The position numbers were made by a program, and so were the translations under genes. Below, one piece after another: positions 45,226 to 56,822 of a stretch of DNA of 64,000 nt. Position 1 is the first letter of the stretch; each line of letters opens with the position of its first letter. Under the pieces are notes generated by a model. It was not told the DNA's origin. It searched no databases and saw only the letters and a list, made by a program, of their open reading frames with translations. This DNA is from Pomphorhynchus laevis (lineage: Eukaryota; Acanthocephala; Palaeacanthocephala; Echinorhynchida; Pomphorhynchidae), in contig WNNJ02003835.1 in the NCBI GenBank assembly GCA_012934845.2, forward strand, positions 172,416-236,415. Reading direction: 5' to 3'.

Positions 45226-45669
45226 TCATGGTTTGCGTTTAACCGGATTATTATAATATAGTTGTTTATTATCTATAATACTACTTCTGCCAATTCCTTG
45301 TACCACGTCATTCAATCCTAATGGGTACATGGAATTAAGCGTTTTAATCCAAAAATCTTCTTTTTCTAATAGTTTTTGATTTAATATTGAAATGTTTTCT
45401 TCGATAATATGTTCTAAAATAAATAATTTACAGTTTTTAATATCATGTCCTATTAATCTCATATGTTTATGAAATATAGTTTGACTATTATGCTGTATAT
45501 TATATATGTGTTGCCTAAACCTAGTTTTTAACATTTGATATGTTTTTCCTATATATTGCAATCCACATGTGCATTGTATTAGATACACTACACCTGCGGT
45601 ATTGCAGTTACAATTATTATTATTATTAATATTTAATGAAAAACATTTGCTTGAAGGCATCGCCTTCAA
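45226..45669 (-). CDS. Naiad-type PLE GIY-YIG endonuclease ORF, upstream of RT
   Basis: Nicking nuclease for PLE insertion. GVVYLIQC, then CTCGLQYIGKT (a Cys-x-Cys between the GIY and YIG boxes), RFRQHIYN, a conserved Glu in LLEKEDFWIKTL and Asn in GLNDVVQG. Placement before RT with the CxC insertion is the signature of the permuted Naiad/Chlamys PLE group described by Arkhipova and colleagues. The ORF ends at TGA 45228-45226, in frame with the RT. The ATG at 45669 lies inside a snap-back palindrome; the second Met (45660) is probably closer to the native sequence. Confidence 0.85.
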   Translation of the reverse strand: MKAMPSSKCFSLNINNNNNCNCNTAGVVYLIQCTCGLQYIGKTYQMLKTRFRQHIYNIQHNSQTIFHKHMRLIGHDIKNCKLFILEHIIEENISILNQKLLEKEDFWIKTLNSMYPLGLNDVVQGIGRSSIIDNKQLYYNNPVKRKP

Positions 45670-45711
45670 GCAAATGTTTAGTATAATAATATAGTTGTAA
45701 ACAACTATATT
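45641..45711. repeat. Two snap-back hairpins at the 5' end of the Naiad element
   Basis: AAACATTTGCTTGAAGGC (45641-45658) is the exact reverse complement of 45662-45679 (3-nt loop). AATATAGTTG (45688-45697) pairs with 45702-45711 (4-nt loop). The first arm is the element's own coding sequence (PSSKCF), so the outer arm is an inverted copy of it. Confidence 0.88.
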
Positions 45712-46680
45712 GTAACTTAATAATATTATAACTTAATATTATAACTTAATAATAATTATAACTTAATAATTATAACTTAATTTATCAACAAACAGAGCTG
45801 TACTGTTAAAAAGGTTTTGGAAGTTTGTAAATTGACAGTGAACGATGAAATTATTAATGAATTTTTCTAAATTCATTAATTTAGAAAAATTCTACAAGTT
45901 TTTTATTATTGTAAATTGGTATATTTTCTAATTTATTTAATGACTATAACGCATTGCATGACATAGGATTATCTTTTAATACTTGAATAATGACTGCAAT
46001 AAAATGCAGGATTTTATATTTTTTATCAACAACAATGTTGAAATTAGGTTAGAACTTTGTAAACTTTAAAACAATCTGCGCCTTATTGCCTTTAGCACAT
46101 TTTCTATTGTTGTAAATATTCGCTTTCATTTACGCAAATTCATGTAGAAATGACGGACACAACAACTTAAAATCTAAAAATGATATCAGGGCATAGATCA
46201 ATAAGGAAAATATTTCACCAGCAAAGAAATCTAATGAACGATGAGAAAGAGATTTAAATGTGCATGTCTTCTGCGCATTAGTTTGTTGCTACAAATTTCA
46301 AAATCTTTTATGCGATATTTGGCAAATTACTTTGTAGATAAAGACTATTAGGAAATGCAATAAAATTAAAATTGTCAAGCTAGACTAGAACTCCACGGAA
46401 AATTTTCAAGTCTATATTCGCATATATTTCACAGTTTTAAATTAGAAGGCACTTTAGCTTCAGACCTTATTTCAAATGAGTAAATTTATTCTGAAAATGT
46501 TGATGGGAAAGCAACTTGAAAAGGTTAAAGGTATTGTGTGTTATAAATTGAATGTTTATTTATTCACAACTTTTTTGTCATTATGATATCATCCAGCTAA
46601 ATTACGACAAAAAAAAACAAATTTATATTACTCGCCTTAGTTCAAATATGTAAACTCGAATTTTTGTTATCCTCATCAGG
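45712..46680. other. AT-rich spacer
   Basis: Begins with short ATAACTTAATA repeats (45712-45785). A 14-bp perfect hairpin pairs 45859-45872 with 45879-45892. No coding sequence or known element recognised. Confidence 0.5.
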
Positions 46681-46689
46681 GTAAACAAT

Positions 46690-48850
46690 TTTTAAAAATA
46701 GCTAGTTTTATGATGATTACCGTATAGCAGAAGTTCAAACGATTAGTTGTTCCTTGTTTCATCTAATGTGTTCACTTTTATTGAACGCGTCTATGGTGTT
46801 AATGTATACAGCTATATTCTTATATACGTTGATGCATATATTTGCATATTTTTATGCTTTGAAGACTTTGTAGAACAAATATTTTGTTTGTTTATAAACT
46901 ATTTGTTTATACAAACAAACAGATAATCTATTTGTTTATATTTATTTAATTATTAATTTAAACTATTTGTTTATCTTAAAAGTACATTTATTTTATAACA
47001 AATAGTTAAGTTCAAATCCTGAAATATATATACATGCACTGTTCAGTTTAAATATTTGACACTAGCTAATTTGTCTAACATATAATCGTAAATCGTTGTC
47101 TAGGAAAGGCTACGTGCATTCAATTTTTTACTTCTCAAAGGCTAAATTTTGAAAATGATTTAAAAATGATAACTTTATATTTCGTTACAAATTTGTTTTC
47201 TTTCACTCATAAAAATTATTAACTGATCAAAAGAGAGAGAGTGAATAGAAATTTCTTTGAAATTTACGAATTTTAAAACAACAAAAAATTTAAACAATTT
47301 TAGTCAATTTAAACAAATGTTTCAATTTAAAAATTGAAACAACTTGGAAAAATCATAAACAATTTTTAAACAAGTTAAAAAAAATTTAAAAATTTTAAAA
47401 TAATTTGAAACAATTTGCATTAATACGAACGTAATAAGTATATAAAAATTATTACTTTATATTATTACTTATTTTATTACTCATAAAAATTATTTCAATA
47501 ATTTTTATTGAAATCGAATTTTCGATAAAAAATAGATTATCATAAATATTTAACAATTAAATGTTTTTATTAATTTAAACTATTTGTTTTGACAGCAGTT
47601 AGCTATCGAAAATTCGATTTCAATAAAAATTCTATTCACTCTCTATTTGATGTTAAAAAGATATTTTAAGTGAAATGTTAACGTTATGCCGAATGCAAGT
47701 ATTTATGCATGTCATTTGTGCTTCCGATGTCTTCAAACTTCATCATTTCGTAAAAAAACATATCTTCAAATGATATTACAATATTTGTCTTTGACTTCTA
47801 ATGTGTTCAGTTTTATTGAACGCGTATTTAATGTATACAGCTATATTCTTATATACGTTGATGCATATATTTGCATATTTTTATGCTTTGAAGACTTTGT
47901 AGAACAAATATTTTGTTTGTTTATAAACTATTTGTTTATACAAACAAACAGATAATCTATTTGTTTATATTTATTTAATTATTAATTTAAACTATTTGTT
48001 TTGACAGCAGTTAGCTATCGAAAATTCGATTTCAATAAAAATTCTATTCACTCTCTATTTTGATCAGTTTATAATTTTTATGAGTGAAAGAAAACAAATT
48101 TGTAACGAAATATAAAGTAAAATTTTAAAAATTGTTTCAAATTGTTTTATAATCTACTCTGCGTGTTTTGATATCGAGCGCAGCTGACATAATGCGGTCT
48201 GAGATTTGCTGTATCGCAGTAATAGATTGTTACAAGTTCTCTGATAATATAATCCTGACTCCGTGTCGCTCATTGATAGTGCCGTGGTAATAAAGCTTTG
48301 CCCATCGCCGATTTCTTTTGCGTTGTAACCTTTCCATTTAGTTTCCTGAACAACTTCAATATCCAATTTGTCTATCAAATTAGCTATTTTGTCTAGCTAA
48401 CACTAGCTAATTTGTCTATCATATAATCGTAAATAGTAATCTAGGAAAAGCTACTTGCATTCAATTTTTTACTTGACAAAATTTGTTCAAAGGCTAAATT
48501 TTGAAATAATTTAGTTTATAAAAATGATGACTTTTCGTTATAACTTTGTTGTTCACTCATAAAAATTATTAGCTGATCAAAGGAGAGAGTGAATAACATT
48601 TTTATTGAAATCCAATTTTTGATATTTGGCTGCTATCATCATTAGAATCAAATTATATAAAACAGTTTTTAAAAATTGCTAGTTAAATGATGCTTACCAT
48701 ATCGCAGAAGTTCAAACGATTAGTTTATGTCCATTTTTTCATTAATGTGTTCAGTTTTATTGAACGCGTCTATGATGTTAATGTATAAAGCTATATTCTT
48801 ATATACGTTGATGCATATATTTGATACCTGACTATTTAACAATTAAATGT
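46690..48850. repeat. Unclassified short interspersed repeat in direct and inverted copies
   Basis: Block 1 (TTTTATTGAACGCGTCTATG, then CTATATTCTTATATACGTTG) occurs at about 46690-47000, 47790-48000 and 48660-48830. Block 2 (CACTAGCTAATTTGTCTA, then TTCACTCATAAAAATTATTA) occurs at 47040-47260 and 48400-48610, and inverted at 48028-48120. The inverted pair 47170-47250 / 48028-48118 gives arms of about 80 bp. No coding capacity. It could be a MITE-like or fold-back family, or a scrambled duplication. Confidence 0.6.
48150..48380 (-). pseudogene. RTE-like LINE endonuclease scrap (N-terminal part)
   Basis: Minus-strand reading gives DKLDIEVVQETKWKGYNAKE and IGDGQSF, the ETKWKG...IGDG signature of RTE/BovB-type endonucleases, ending ISKHAE. 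It is embedded in the short repeats. Confidence 0.65.
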
Positions 48851-48929
48851 TTATGTTCAATTAATGTTCAATTATTGTTCAATTAATTTAAATAATTGAT
48901 TGAACAAAATAATTCTAAATTGTCACCGT

Positions 48930-49115
48930 GGTGTCGTGGGAACGAGGGATGCTCGGAGCCGACATGGTCGTTTAGGTCTCCGCCCACGAAGACAATTTCA
49001 TCTTTCTTGACGGATTGGGTCACGTCGCTGAGTCTTTGCCAAAACTCGACTTTCTCTTCGTTGTATCAACCTTGTTGGTGAGCATATGCTGAGATTTTTT
49101 CTACTCTGCGTGTTT
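48930..49115 (-). pseudogene. RTE-like LINE endonuclease scrap (central part)
   Basis: Minus-strand reading gives KVEFWQRLSDVTQSVKKDE then IVFVGGDLNDHVGSEH, the GGDxNxHVG box of RTE-type endonucleases. Its upstream edge (TACTCTGCGTGTTTTGAT) repeats the edge of the scrap at 48150, although the two pieces are in the wrong relative order. Confidence 0.7.
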
Positions 49116-49139
49116 TGATGAGATTTTTTTATAAGATTT

Positions 49140-50385
49140 TTTATAATTTAAATCAATTTAAAAAAATAAAATTTAAAAAATAAAATAAAATAAACATAAT
49201 AATGCTAAATCAAAATTTAATAATTAAATAATAAAATAAATAATTGTTTTTAGATTTTTTATAATTTAAATCAAATTAAAATAAAAAATAAAATTTAAAA
49301 TAAACGTCATTTTTATGAATTGACTAATAAATAACAGACGTTGTATCAGAATAAGAATTATAGGTCATCAGGAGGAACTGCTATGCTATCAGGTTTCGGC
49401 CCCTAACTCCTCTACCCAACATAGCAGCGTGGCCAAATACATGCTAATGATGTATTTCCTCTGAAATAACTATCTAGTATCTTATTCTAATACAAAGTAT
49501 ATTATTTATTATTCATCCATAAAAATTTCACTTAAGAGTTTAAATTTATTCTTTATATTATTGTGTTGATTTATATATTTTACTATTTTCTGCTTGATGT
49601 TATTTTTATAGTAACCTAGTTTAAAATATCAATCTATTAAATTATTTAAATGATTTTGAAGAAAGCCAATATCATTACATATTGTTGCAATTCTTAAAAT
49701 TTCATTATTTAATGTATTATATTTTATATTATATGGTATGCATGAATGCTCAGGCAAAAATATGTTTCTTGTAAATTTAAATATGTCATCTTTACGATAT
49801 AAATTAATAGTAGTTTTAGTTAATGTTAATTTAATGTTCATATCTAGATATACACCTTCTTTATCATTAATATTGGTTTTGTTAAGAATAAGGCTTTCTG
49901 GATAAATGTGCTCACTAATTGAATAAAAATTATTAGAATTAAATACACATATATCATCAATGTATCGAAACATATATTTCATATTTGTATATATCATTAA
50001 CTTCTAAAACAATTGTTTATAAGCGAGAGTTATATCTTCAAGATTATATTTTATATTATTGTGTTGATTTATATATTTTACTATTTTCTGATTGATGTTA
50101 TTTTTATAGTAACCTAGTTTAAAATATCAATCTATTAAATTATTTAAATGATTTTGAAGAAAGCCAATATCATTACATATTGTTGCAATTCTTAAAATTT
50201 CATTATTTAATGTATTATATTTTATATTATATGTAAAAAAATTTTCAGAAATTGAAATTTAAAAAGTCATTTTTATGAATTGACTAATAAATAACAGACG
50301 TTGTATCAGAATAAGAATTATAGGTCATCAGGAGGAATTGCTATGCTATCAGGTTTCAGCCCCTAATTCCTCTACCCAAAAACGT
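49140..50385 (-). pseudogene. Two truncated Naiad 3' ends in tandem
   Basis: Piece 1: UTR motif 1 at 49320-49510, then the RT C-terminal third 49504-49985 (MFRYIDDICVFN, YLDMNIKL, FKFTRNIFLPEHS), nearly identical to 43063-43560. Piece 2: only the last 70 codons at about 50040-50235. A further UTR motif 1 lies at 50279-50385. Frame breaks occur in both (for example near 49629). Both are cut on their 5' sides. Confidence 0.8.
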
Positions 50386-50992
50386 AATAAGTATATATTT
50401 AAAAATGTATATTTTGGCACACGCTCAAGAAAATCATCAATTAATTTTAGTACTTTATAAATTTAATGAAATAAAGAAAGTTCAATCGTTTTAACAAATA
50501 TGGACTGAATATTTCAATAGTTCTTGCTATCAAAACCGCGTTTTAAAAAATTAGAATAATAAAATTTTGTTAAAAGTAAAAGTTTGAGTTGTATAAGATC
50601 CTGTTATAAGATTTGAGTTTAATAAAATGTCTAGGATGAATATTGTAATATTCATCGACCTTCGATAGTTTGTTAATTTTTATTTACACAAAAGTTAACA
50701 GTTTTTGACATTTGGAAGTTCATATTTTTCTATTACAGGATAAGCAATGCTTGAATCTCAGAAACGACGTCCTTTTTTATTGCATTCAAATTAGAAATAA
50801 CCAGATTAAATGTAAAAATCAATTGAGTTACCTAATTCGATTTTTTTTTGCGTGATCTTTTAAATAAATAAGGATTTTCTTAACAAAACAACCGATACAT
50901 AGGAAATCGGAGAAAAACAAAATATGTATTTAGTAAGTATAGCGTACTTCTTCGATGTTCTTATCCTCACTAAATCTTGTACCTTCTTTACA
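50386..50992. other. AT-rich spacer
   Basis: I see no coding sequence, repeat or element end in this stretch. Confidence 0.5.
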
Positions 50993-53060
50993 TCATATGG
51001 CCTCAGGTTCAGAGAGATCTGACCCCCGTCCCCACCAGAGCGCCGCATTACAACTGAAACATTCGAGGTATCTCACCCCATAAGAGTCCAGTCGAGGAGA
51101 ACTATGATCAGTAATTTCGAGATAAGGTGCTTGAGAAACCTTAGTCTTTGCTCTGGGGGACGTACTCTGAAAAATACTAATCCCGTGATAGCCCAAATAT
51201 CCCAAAGGCCTACTTGAGTTTTCATATTCAATGAAAGTGGCTGAACCCGTTTCAGAGCCCACCTAGCTCTTTTCAGAATACGGTTACTTCTATCCAGGTC
51301 ATCTTTCGCCGAGAATTAACCATAACGGTGAACCCTAGATATTTCACTCGACTAGTGAAGATCAGGAACCGTTGAGGCTGCAAAATGGAAGAGAGTTCAT
51401 AGAATGCTTGTCTCTTAAGCTTCTTTTTGGTGGCAAAGGCGCCATGAAAGATGACTACCTGCGATTTCTCGGAGTTTAAAATAAGATTGGATATGGGTAA
51501 CTGATCTTTTAATCTTAAAAAGAAACGGCTGATGTCAGAGATTACATCTTTGCACCTGCGTCCAGAGTGCTATGGTATCATCAGCGTATACCTTTAAATT
51601 CCTTGAATAGAACAATTGAGCTAGCAAGATATGAGAGGAGAAAGTGGAGAACCTTGAGTCACACCTGTAATAGTGTAGAACTGATGCGCATCAGGGTCGT
51701 CTTCATAATAAAACCGCTTGGTGTACAGCAATACATCAACCCTGTTAACAATTCTCGCTGGCAGCTCGAGGGTCCTAAGAGAATAGATAATAAATTGAAT
51801 GGATATTGAAGGCAAACCGAGAGACATGAGAGAATAGATAACGAAGGGAATGGAGATCCGGTCAAATGCAGAAGAAAAATCAAGGAAAACAGCTACAACG
51901 AGTTGATGACTATTCTCCCGACAGAACTGTTGCACTTCACCTACTGCTGAATGAACCGAGGGACCCTTGACAAATCCATAAATACTCGGTACGCTCAAGC
52001 GCTTTTTCGTAGATGGAGATGAGTGAATATTGAATCGAAATGGGCCGGAAGTCTTTAGGACATGAAACCGGATTTCGCTTAGGTAAAAATATTCTACTAC
52101 TGATGTTGATGCCGGGTACATCGGATGGTGAGACTAACAACATTGTGACGGCCACTTATTTTCTTTGATCGGCTGTCAAAAGCTGACAAATCCGAGAAAA
52201 GATGTCGCGACGGTTTTGGATGGGCGCGGAAGCGGGCCCCGGAGTTAAGTATATCCTAACAGATAAGTCCCTGCTCCTAAAGTCACCCCAAGGCGGGATT
52301 GGTTGGAGAGAAAGAGTTGCTCCATAATTATACTGGGCTAGTGACTCCTCCAAGAATTTAACAAGGCCTACGCTACCGATCCACCTTGATGCCCTTTCAC
52401 ACTAGCAGACAAATATATCCTTCCTGAATATCTTCCAGAAGGAAGCCTGAGAAGGACTAAGACTAGCAATACTCGTCCTGTCCCTACTCAGCTGGAGCCT
52501 ATATCTAGAACTCCAGTATTCAGTCGAGAGAACCTGCCTAAAAGAAGCAGAGAGATCGGGAACGTGTAGCATTTTAGCTATGACTTTGAGTTTTGTCGGA
52601 GTGGAACTGTAAATGTGACCTGTGTCGGTAGTCGAAATGATCCCGATAGCTTGCGGAGAGAGGTAGGAATTAAATTCGGACAAACTCTCATTCCCCATCA
52701 TGGGAAAAAGTTGGATAGCTGCCTAAAAGAAGGGTACTCTAATTGGATCAAAGCGAAACCTCCTTCTACGTATCTTCCACTAGCCGCCAGTGTATTAGGT
52801 CATGATAGGTGGTCAGTTGTTGGCGCGACTTGACATTGCAGATGGTTTTAACAACCACGTCCTATGTAGCAGTAAAATGTCGATGAGTGAGTTTGTTGTT
52901 GAGTAATGAAAGGTTGGGGTCGGTGGTTTGTGAATAAGATAATCGCTTCTTGATCTGCGAAGTGCTGCATTAATCCAACGACCAGTTCTGTCGTTGAAGT
53001 CACCGAGTAACATTTCGGAGCCACTACCTAAAATACGGTCCAAGAGGACACGGTTCTTGA
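50993..53060 (-). pseudogene. Family D LINE copy D2, degraded ORF2
   Basis: Collinear with ORF2 of D1 (5341-7450). EN: MLLGDFNDRTGRWINAALRR. RT: DFRPISIQYSLISIYEKAL, FLDFSSAFDRIS (motif A) and GVTQGSPLSPL (motif B). At least eight indels or stops. A 60-bp internal duplication near 51780-51840 repeats the LGLP-SISIQFIIYSL segment. The 5' part of EN is cut by the A' LINE at 53062, and ORF1 is absent. It is clearly older than D1. Confidence 0.8.
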
Positions 53061-53061
53061 T

Positions 53062-53371
53062 AATAATACAAATTTATTTAATGTGGCAAATGCGTACAAG
53101 CTGTACGCTTACAAGTCCACAAACAAAAATGAAAAAGTCAAGCAGATAAATTGTTTAAATGGGATCGGATTTGGCGTTTGATGCACGGCAGGGAAGTTGA
53201 TTGGCATATATGAATGGGCAGATGATTCCACGATAGAGGAGTAGCGACAACGAAGGAGCGAAAGCCAAAAGAGATAGAGTAGTTTGGGACATGTAAAAGA
53301 AGGGAATTACGGGAGCGCAAGGAACAGTAAACAGGACGAGAATTGTCGAGAAAAGGAAGGTTACCAATTTA
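53062..53371 (-). mobile_element. Family A' LINE, 3' end
   Basis: 3' tail AATTTATTTAATGTGGC (plus-strand view), then the stem-loop at 53092-53108 (GCGTACA, loop, TGTACGC). The minus-strand C-terminus reads NSLLLHVPNYSISFGFRSF and PLSWNHLPIHICQ. It is inserted head-on into the EN of D2. Confidence 0.8.
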
Positions 53372-54352
53372 TCAGAGTACCGTTTGTGCTAACCAATGCG
53401 CCAGCGGCATTCTAGCGAATTATAGATGATAGAATATCAAGAAATCACTGTGAGACACTTCTGCTAATCTAGACGATATCATCATATGTGGACATTCACA
53501 ATCAGAACACGATGCTAATCTTACAAAATTTATGTGGATGGTGAACAATTATGGATTAATTCTAAACGACCAAAAAACCATTCTTTGCACCAATCACGTT
53601 ACATGGTTAGGCTATTTAATCGAAAATGGACAATTGAGGTCTGATTCTGAATGTATTCTGACACTTATTGGCATGGAGTCATCGACAAAATAAAAAATTT
53701 AAAGCATATCACCGGGATGATAGCTCATTACTCGAAATAGGTCATCAATTTTTCAAAGAAACTTCATCCTCTTCTAAGGTCGAGGAATTTCCCATGAACG
53801 AAAAAGCCAAGAAAGCATTCCAAAGTATTAAAATGAAATAGCTAAAGCAGTTATAATAGCTATCAATGACGGAATCATCTTACTGTCGAAACGGACGCTT
53901 CCGGTCATGCAATCGGGGCGTTGTTGTCGTAGAATGGTCACCCGGTGGCATTTTATTCCCAAACTCTTCACGGCGCGAGTGATAATTATTCTGTGGCAGA
54001 GAAAGAGGCCTTAACCATTGTGATAGCAATCAAAGCGTGGAGACATTATATGCTTGGACGCCGGTTCCGATTAATCATCGATCAGAAAAGTGACGCCTAT
54101 ATTTTTGTCAGAGCACACCGCAGTCTTTAAAAAACGATAAAATGATCATATGATGAATTAAACTTGCCTCTTTTAATTTTGACATTATATATTAGCCAGG
54201 TAAGTTCAATATTTCTGCAGACGTATTATCTCGACAGAAAATTTGTGCAATTGTCCGAAAAATTAATTTGAACGAAATTTATGCCTTGCAAGTGAAATTT
54301 TGGCACCTTGGATATCTCACCTTGTCCATTTGATAAAGGTGCGAACCCTTCC

Positions 54353-54388
54353 CTATTCAATTGATTACTTACGTAATCAATTGAATAG
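54353..54388. repeat. Perfect 16-bp snap-back hairpin at the 5' end of an A' fragment
   Basis: CTATTCAATTGATTAC (54353-54368) pairs with 54373-54388 across a 4-nt loop (TTAC). A' homology begins within a few bases of the right arm. Confidence 0.87.
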
Positions 54389-54575
54389 TTGTGGAATCAA
54401 CTGCCTATTCATATCCGCCAATCAGCATCTATGCCGTACTTCAAACGCCAAATCCAATTTTATTTCAACAATTAACTAATTACTTGTGACCTTTGATGTT
54501 CTTTTTTTGTTTGTGGTCATGTAAGCGTGCATTTTGCACGCATTTACCACGTTAAATAAATTATTGTATTATTAC
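54389..54575 (+). mobile_element. Family A' LINE, last 190 bp
   Basis: It begins GTGGAATCAACTGCC, matching the reverse complement of 58925-58960. It ends with the stem-loop at 54525-54541 (GCGTGCA, TTT, TGCACGC) and CCACGTTAAATAAATTATTG. It is a 5'-truncated insertion within the gypsy-like fossil. Confidence 0.8.
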
Positions 54576-55121
54576 GTACTGTCGTTTTTAATTTTAAAAT
54601 ATGCGCTCGCCTAAAACCAAACAAATTTGTTTGATTCTACAAACAAATTGATCAAAAATTAGTAAAAGCCAGCCAGGCGCTTGAGCGTATATCAATTATA
54701 TTCAAATGACCTCTTCCCAAACATTCGCGCAATCATTTCCTTTTTGTTGCAATGGGTAAATATTCTCGTTTTGCTGACATGTCAACGGACATGGTGAATA
54801 TCTTGATGAAATATTTGTTGTTTTGTACTCTTCGTTTATTGATCTGATCGCGATCGATGCTTCATGTCTGAACAGTTGACTATTACCATTTAATTTGCAT
54901 GTGTATCGAACTCAATCTGATATCCCGACACCAACCTATTATAAGATAGGAATCATCTTTTATCCAATGCTCTGCACTATAATTTTTCGTTATTGTGTAC
55001 GGAAACAAATTGCACACCAAATGAGCGTTTGCTTAGTTTTAAGAGTTTCAATGACTGGTACTAGCATGCCAACTTGGCTCACTAATTCAGGCTCTGTTCT
55101 CTTACCCTATCAAACAAATAT

Positions 55122-55404
55122 CAAATTGGTACAAAAGTTGTACCAATTTGACTAATTGATTAATTGTACCAATTAATCAAATCTGACATATGCAACAATT
55201 CGCCACAATGACCTAAAAAAATTTGGGATCTATTATACATTCCAGATTATTCCTGCAAATTTAACAGTTTTAATCCAGCAAATTTAACAGTTTTAACGCA
55301 CAAGGACGTCGATCGTAGGACGTAAGAAGACAGCTACAACTTTTTAGTACAAAAGTTGTTGATTTACCAAAATCAAATCCGACATATGCAACAATTCGCT
55401 ACAA
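55122..55404. repeat. Hairpin chain between direct repeats in the fossil region
   Basis: CAAATTGGTACAA (55122-55134) pairs with 55138-55150, and TTGATTAATT (55156-55165) pairs with 55171-55180. A 9-bp stem (ACAACTTTT) lies near 55330-55355. About 35 bp (GACATATGCAACAATTCG core) is directly repeated at about 55177-55213 and 55370-55404. Confidence 0.75.
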
Positions 55405-55900
55405 TGACGATAGGGAAAGCACGATATCTGTAAAGCATTTAGCTCCTTATCCACGATCAACTGAATGTCAACAGCATCCACAGAATCTAGTCAACACATG
55501 AACGATACATTACTTATACCAACAGATCACGAAGAAAAACTTATAGTATCGCAGGAGCAAGCGCCCGCGACCATCCAGAATTTCACGCTTTAGAACCGTC
55601 CACGGGAGAAAAGGAATGCGCAGAGAAAAAATATCTGACATACCAAATCAAATACCATCTGAATCAAAGGAAGAACTGGTTGAACCAAAGATAATCTACA
55701 GAAGTAAACGGTTCTGTGAACCACCTCAGTACCTTAAAGATTATATCAGATAATCATTAATGGGGATAATGTCATATAATTAATTCATATATATTAATAT
55801 TATTGTATGTTTCTAGATTTTGTTAAATAATGCTTTGTAAACAGCTCAAGTTTAATAACACTCTGTAACACTAACTGATTTTGCAAAGAATATTGAAACA

Positions 55901-56134
55901 ATGATAATAAAAATTATAGTTGCCATTGTTACTCTGCAGCTCGTAATCGTATCAACCTCAAACTCTAACAAGCGAATTGTTTTCAGTAACAACGACAATC
56001 AAAAAATGAAAGTTAAATTATCTAAAAGAGGCAAGTGGAAGGAGGGAAAGGATGATATCTCCAATAAGTCATACAACGCAGACGAAACAAGCATAGTTGG
56101 TAGATTCCCAGTAGGTTATGATAACAAAAGGTGA
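55901..56134 (+). other. Small ORF with a signal-peptide-like start, unknown
   Basis: 77 codons starting MIIKIIVAIVTLQLVIVS (hydrophobic, signal-peptide-like), then a polar Lys/Asn-rich tail. It follows the gypsy-like fossil by about 140 bp, so it may be part of that fossil; it could equally be chance. No family recognised. Confidence 0.25.
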
Positions 56135-56700
56135 AGTACCAACCTGCTGTCTGCCCCAACTAATGGGTTATTCCTTCTTGTTTGTAGGCTAACACAATTT
56201 GGAAGTAGTCGGAATCCTTGTTCACTAAATATCATCCAGTGGAAACAGTGAGTGCTTTTGTCATTTATCTTTAGCAAAGTCGTAGTGTTGAAATCATTGT
56301 ATTTCAAGAAACTAAATCAATCCGGACCCATCAGGACATTACTCGTTTTCTACCATAGCACATCAACCCCCTCTGTATTCCATACATAACCCATCTTCAC
56401 TTCTATTCATCTCAAAGTCTTGCAACCATAGTTAAATCCTCACCAAGATCATCTATCGTATTAAACTCATCTCGCATTTCCCTGTCTTGTTTAGCTGTAA
56501 CACTCTGTAACGACGGTGAGCGATTCAGTTTAGCCAATATTTACTTTCGACCAGCGAACATTTATGATACGACTATCGAATAATTAGTAGTGGCTATGAC
56601 ATGATACTTGGTTAATTCAACAATAGAACTAGTCGCTGGATCAAAGTCACACTCCGCAGAGCAAAAAATGAATACACTAGCGGACATTTTTTTGAATTTC
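56135..56700 (+). pseudogene. Family D LINE endonuclease scrap D3
   Basis: Plus-strand reading gives IVFQETKSIRTHQDITRF, SLSCLAVTLCNDGERF and SLANIYFRP, followed by a decayed RW-K-TLRRAKNEY segment. These match D1's EN (VIVLQETRSIRIPQDITRF, ISIANIYIRP). Several stops and frameshifts. No RT is attached. Confidence 0.7.
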
Positions 56701-56822
56701 TTTGTTTATTATGATCAAAGCATTGTTTATAGCAAATTCGGGTACGATGAATCCGAAAATAACAATAGTTATGCCTGAAAATTGATTGTAAAAAATTGTT
56801 CAATTTTTAAATTTTAAAGGCA

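Larger units (their letters stand above)
53372..55760 (+). mobile_element. Ty3/gypsy-like LTR retroelement fossil (pol fragments)
   Basis: Recognisable parts in order: an RT segment, an RNase H segment (about 53860-54130), and a region resembling the end of integrase with a downstream Pro/Arg-rich tail (about 55360-55750). No LTRs were found. It is old and heavily broken (well over ten breaks) and is interrupted by an A' LINE end at 54389-54575. Confidence 0.7.

Noticed and set aside
55901-56134. Host secreted peptide gene
   Set aside because: A signal-like start alone is weak evidence; it sits between a gypsy-like fossil and a LINE scrap and has no recognisable family.
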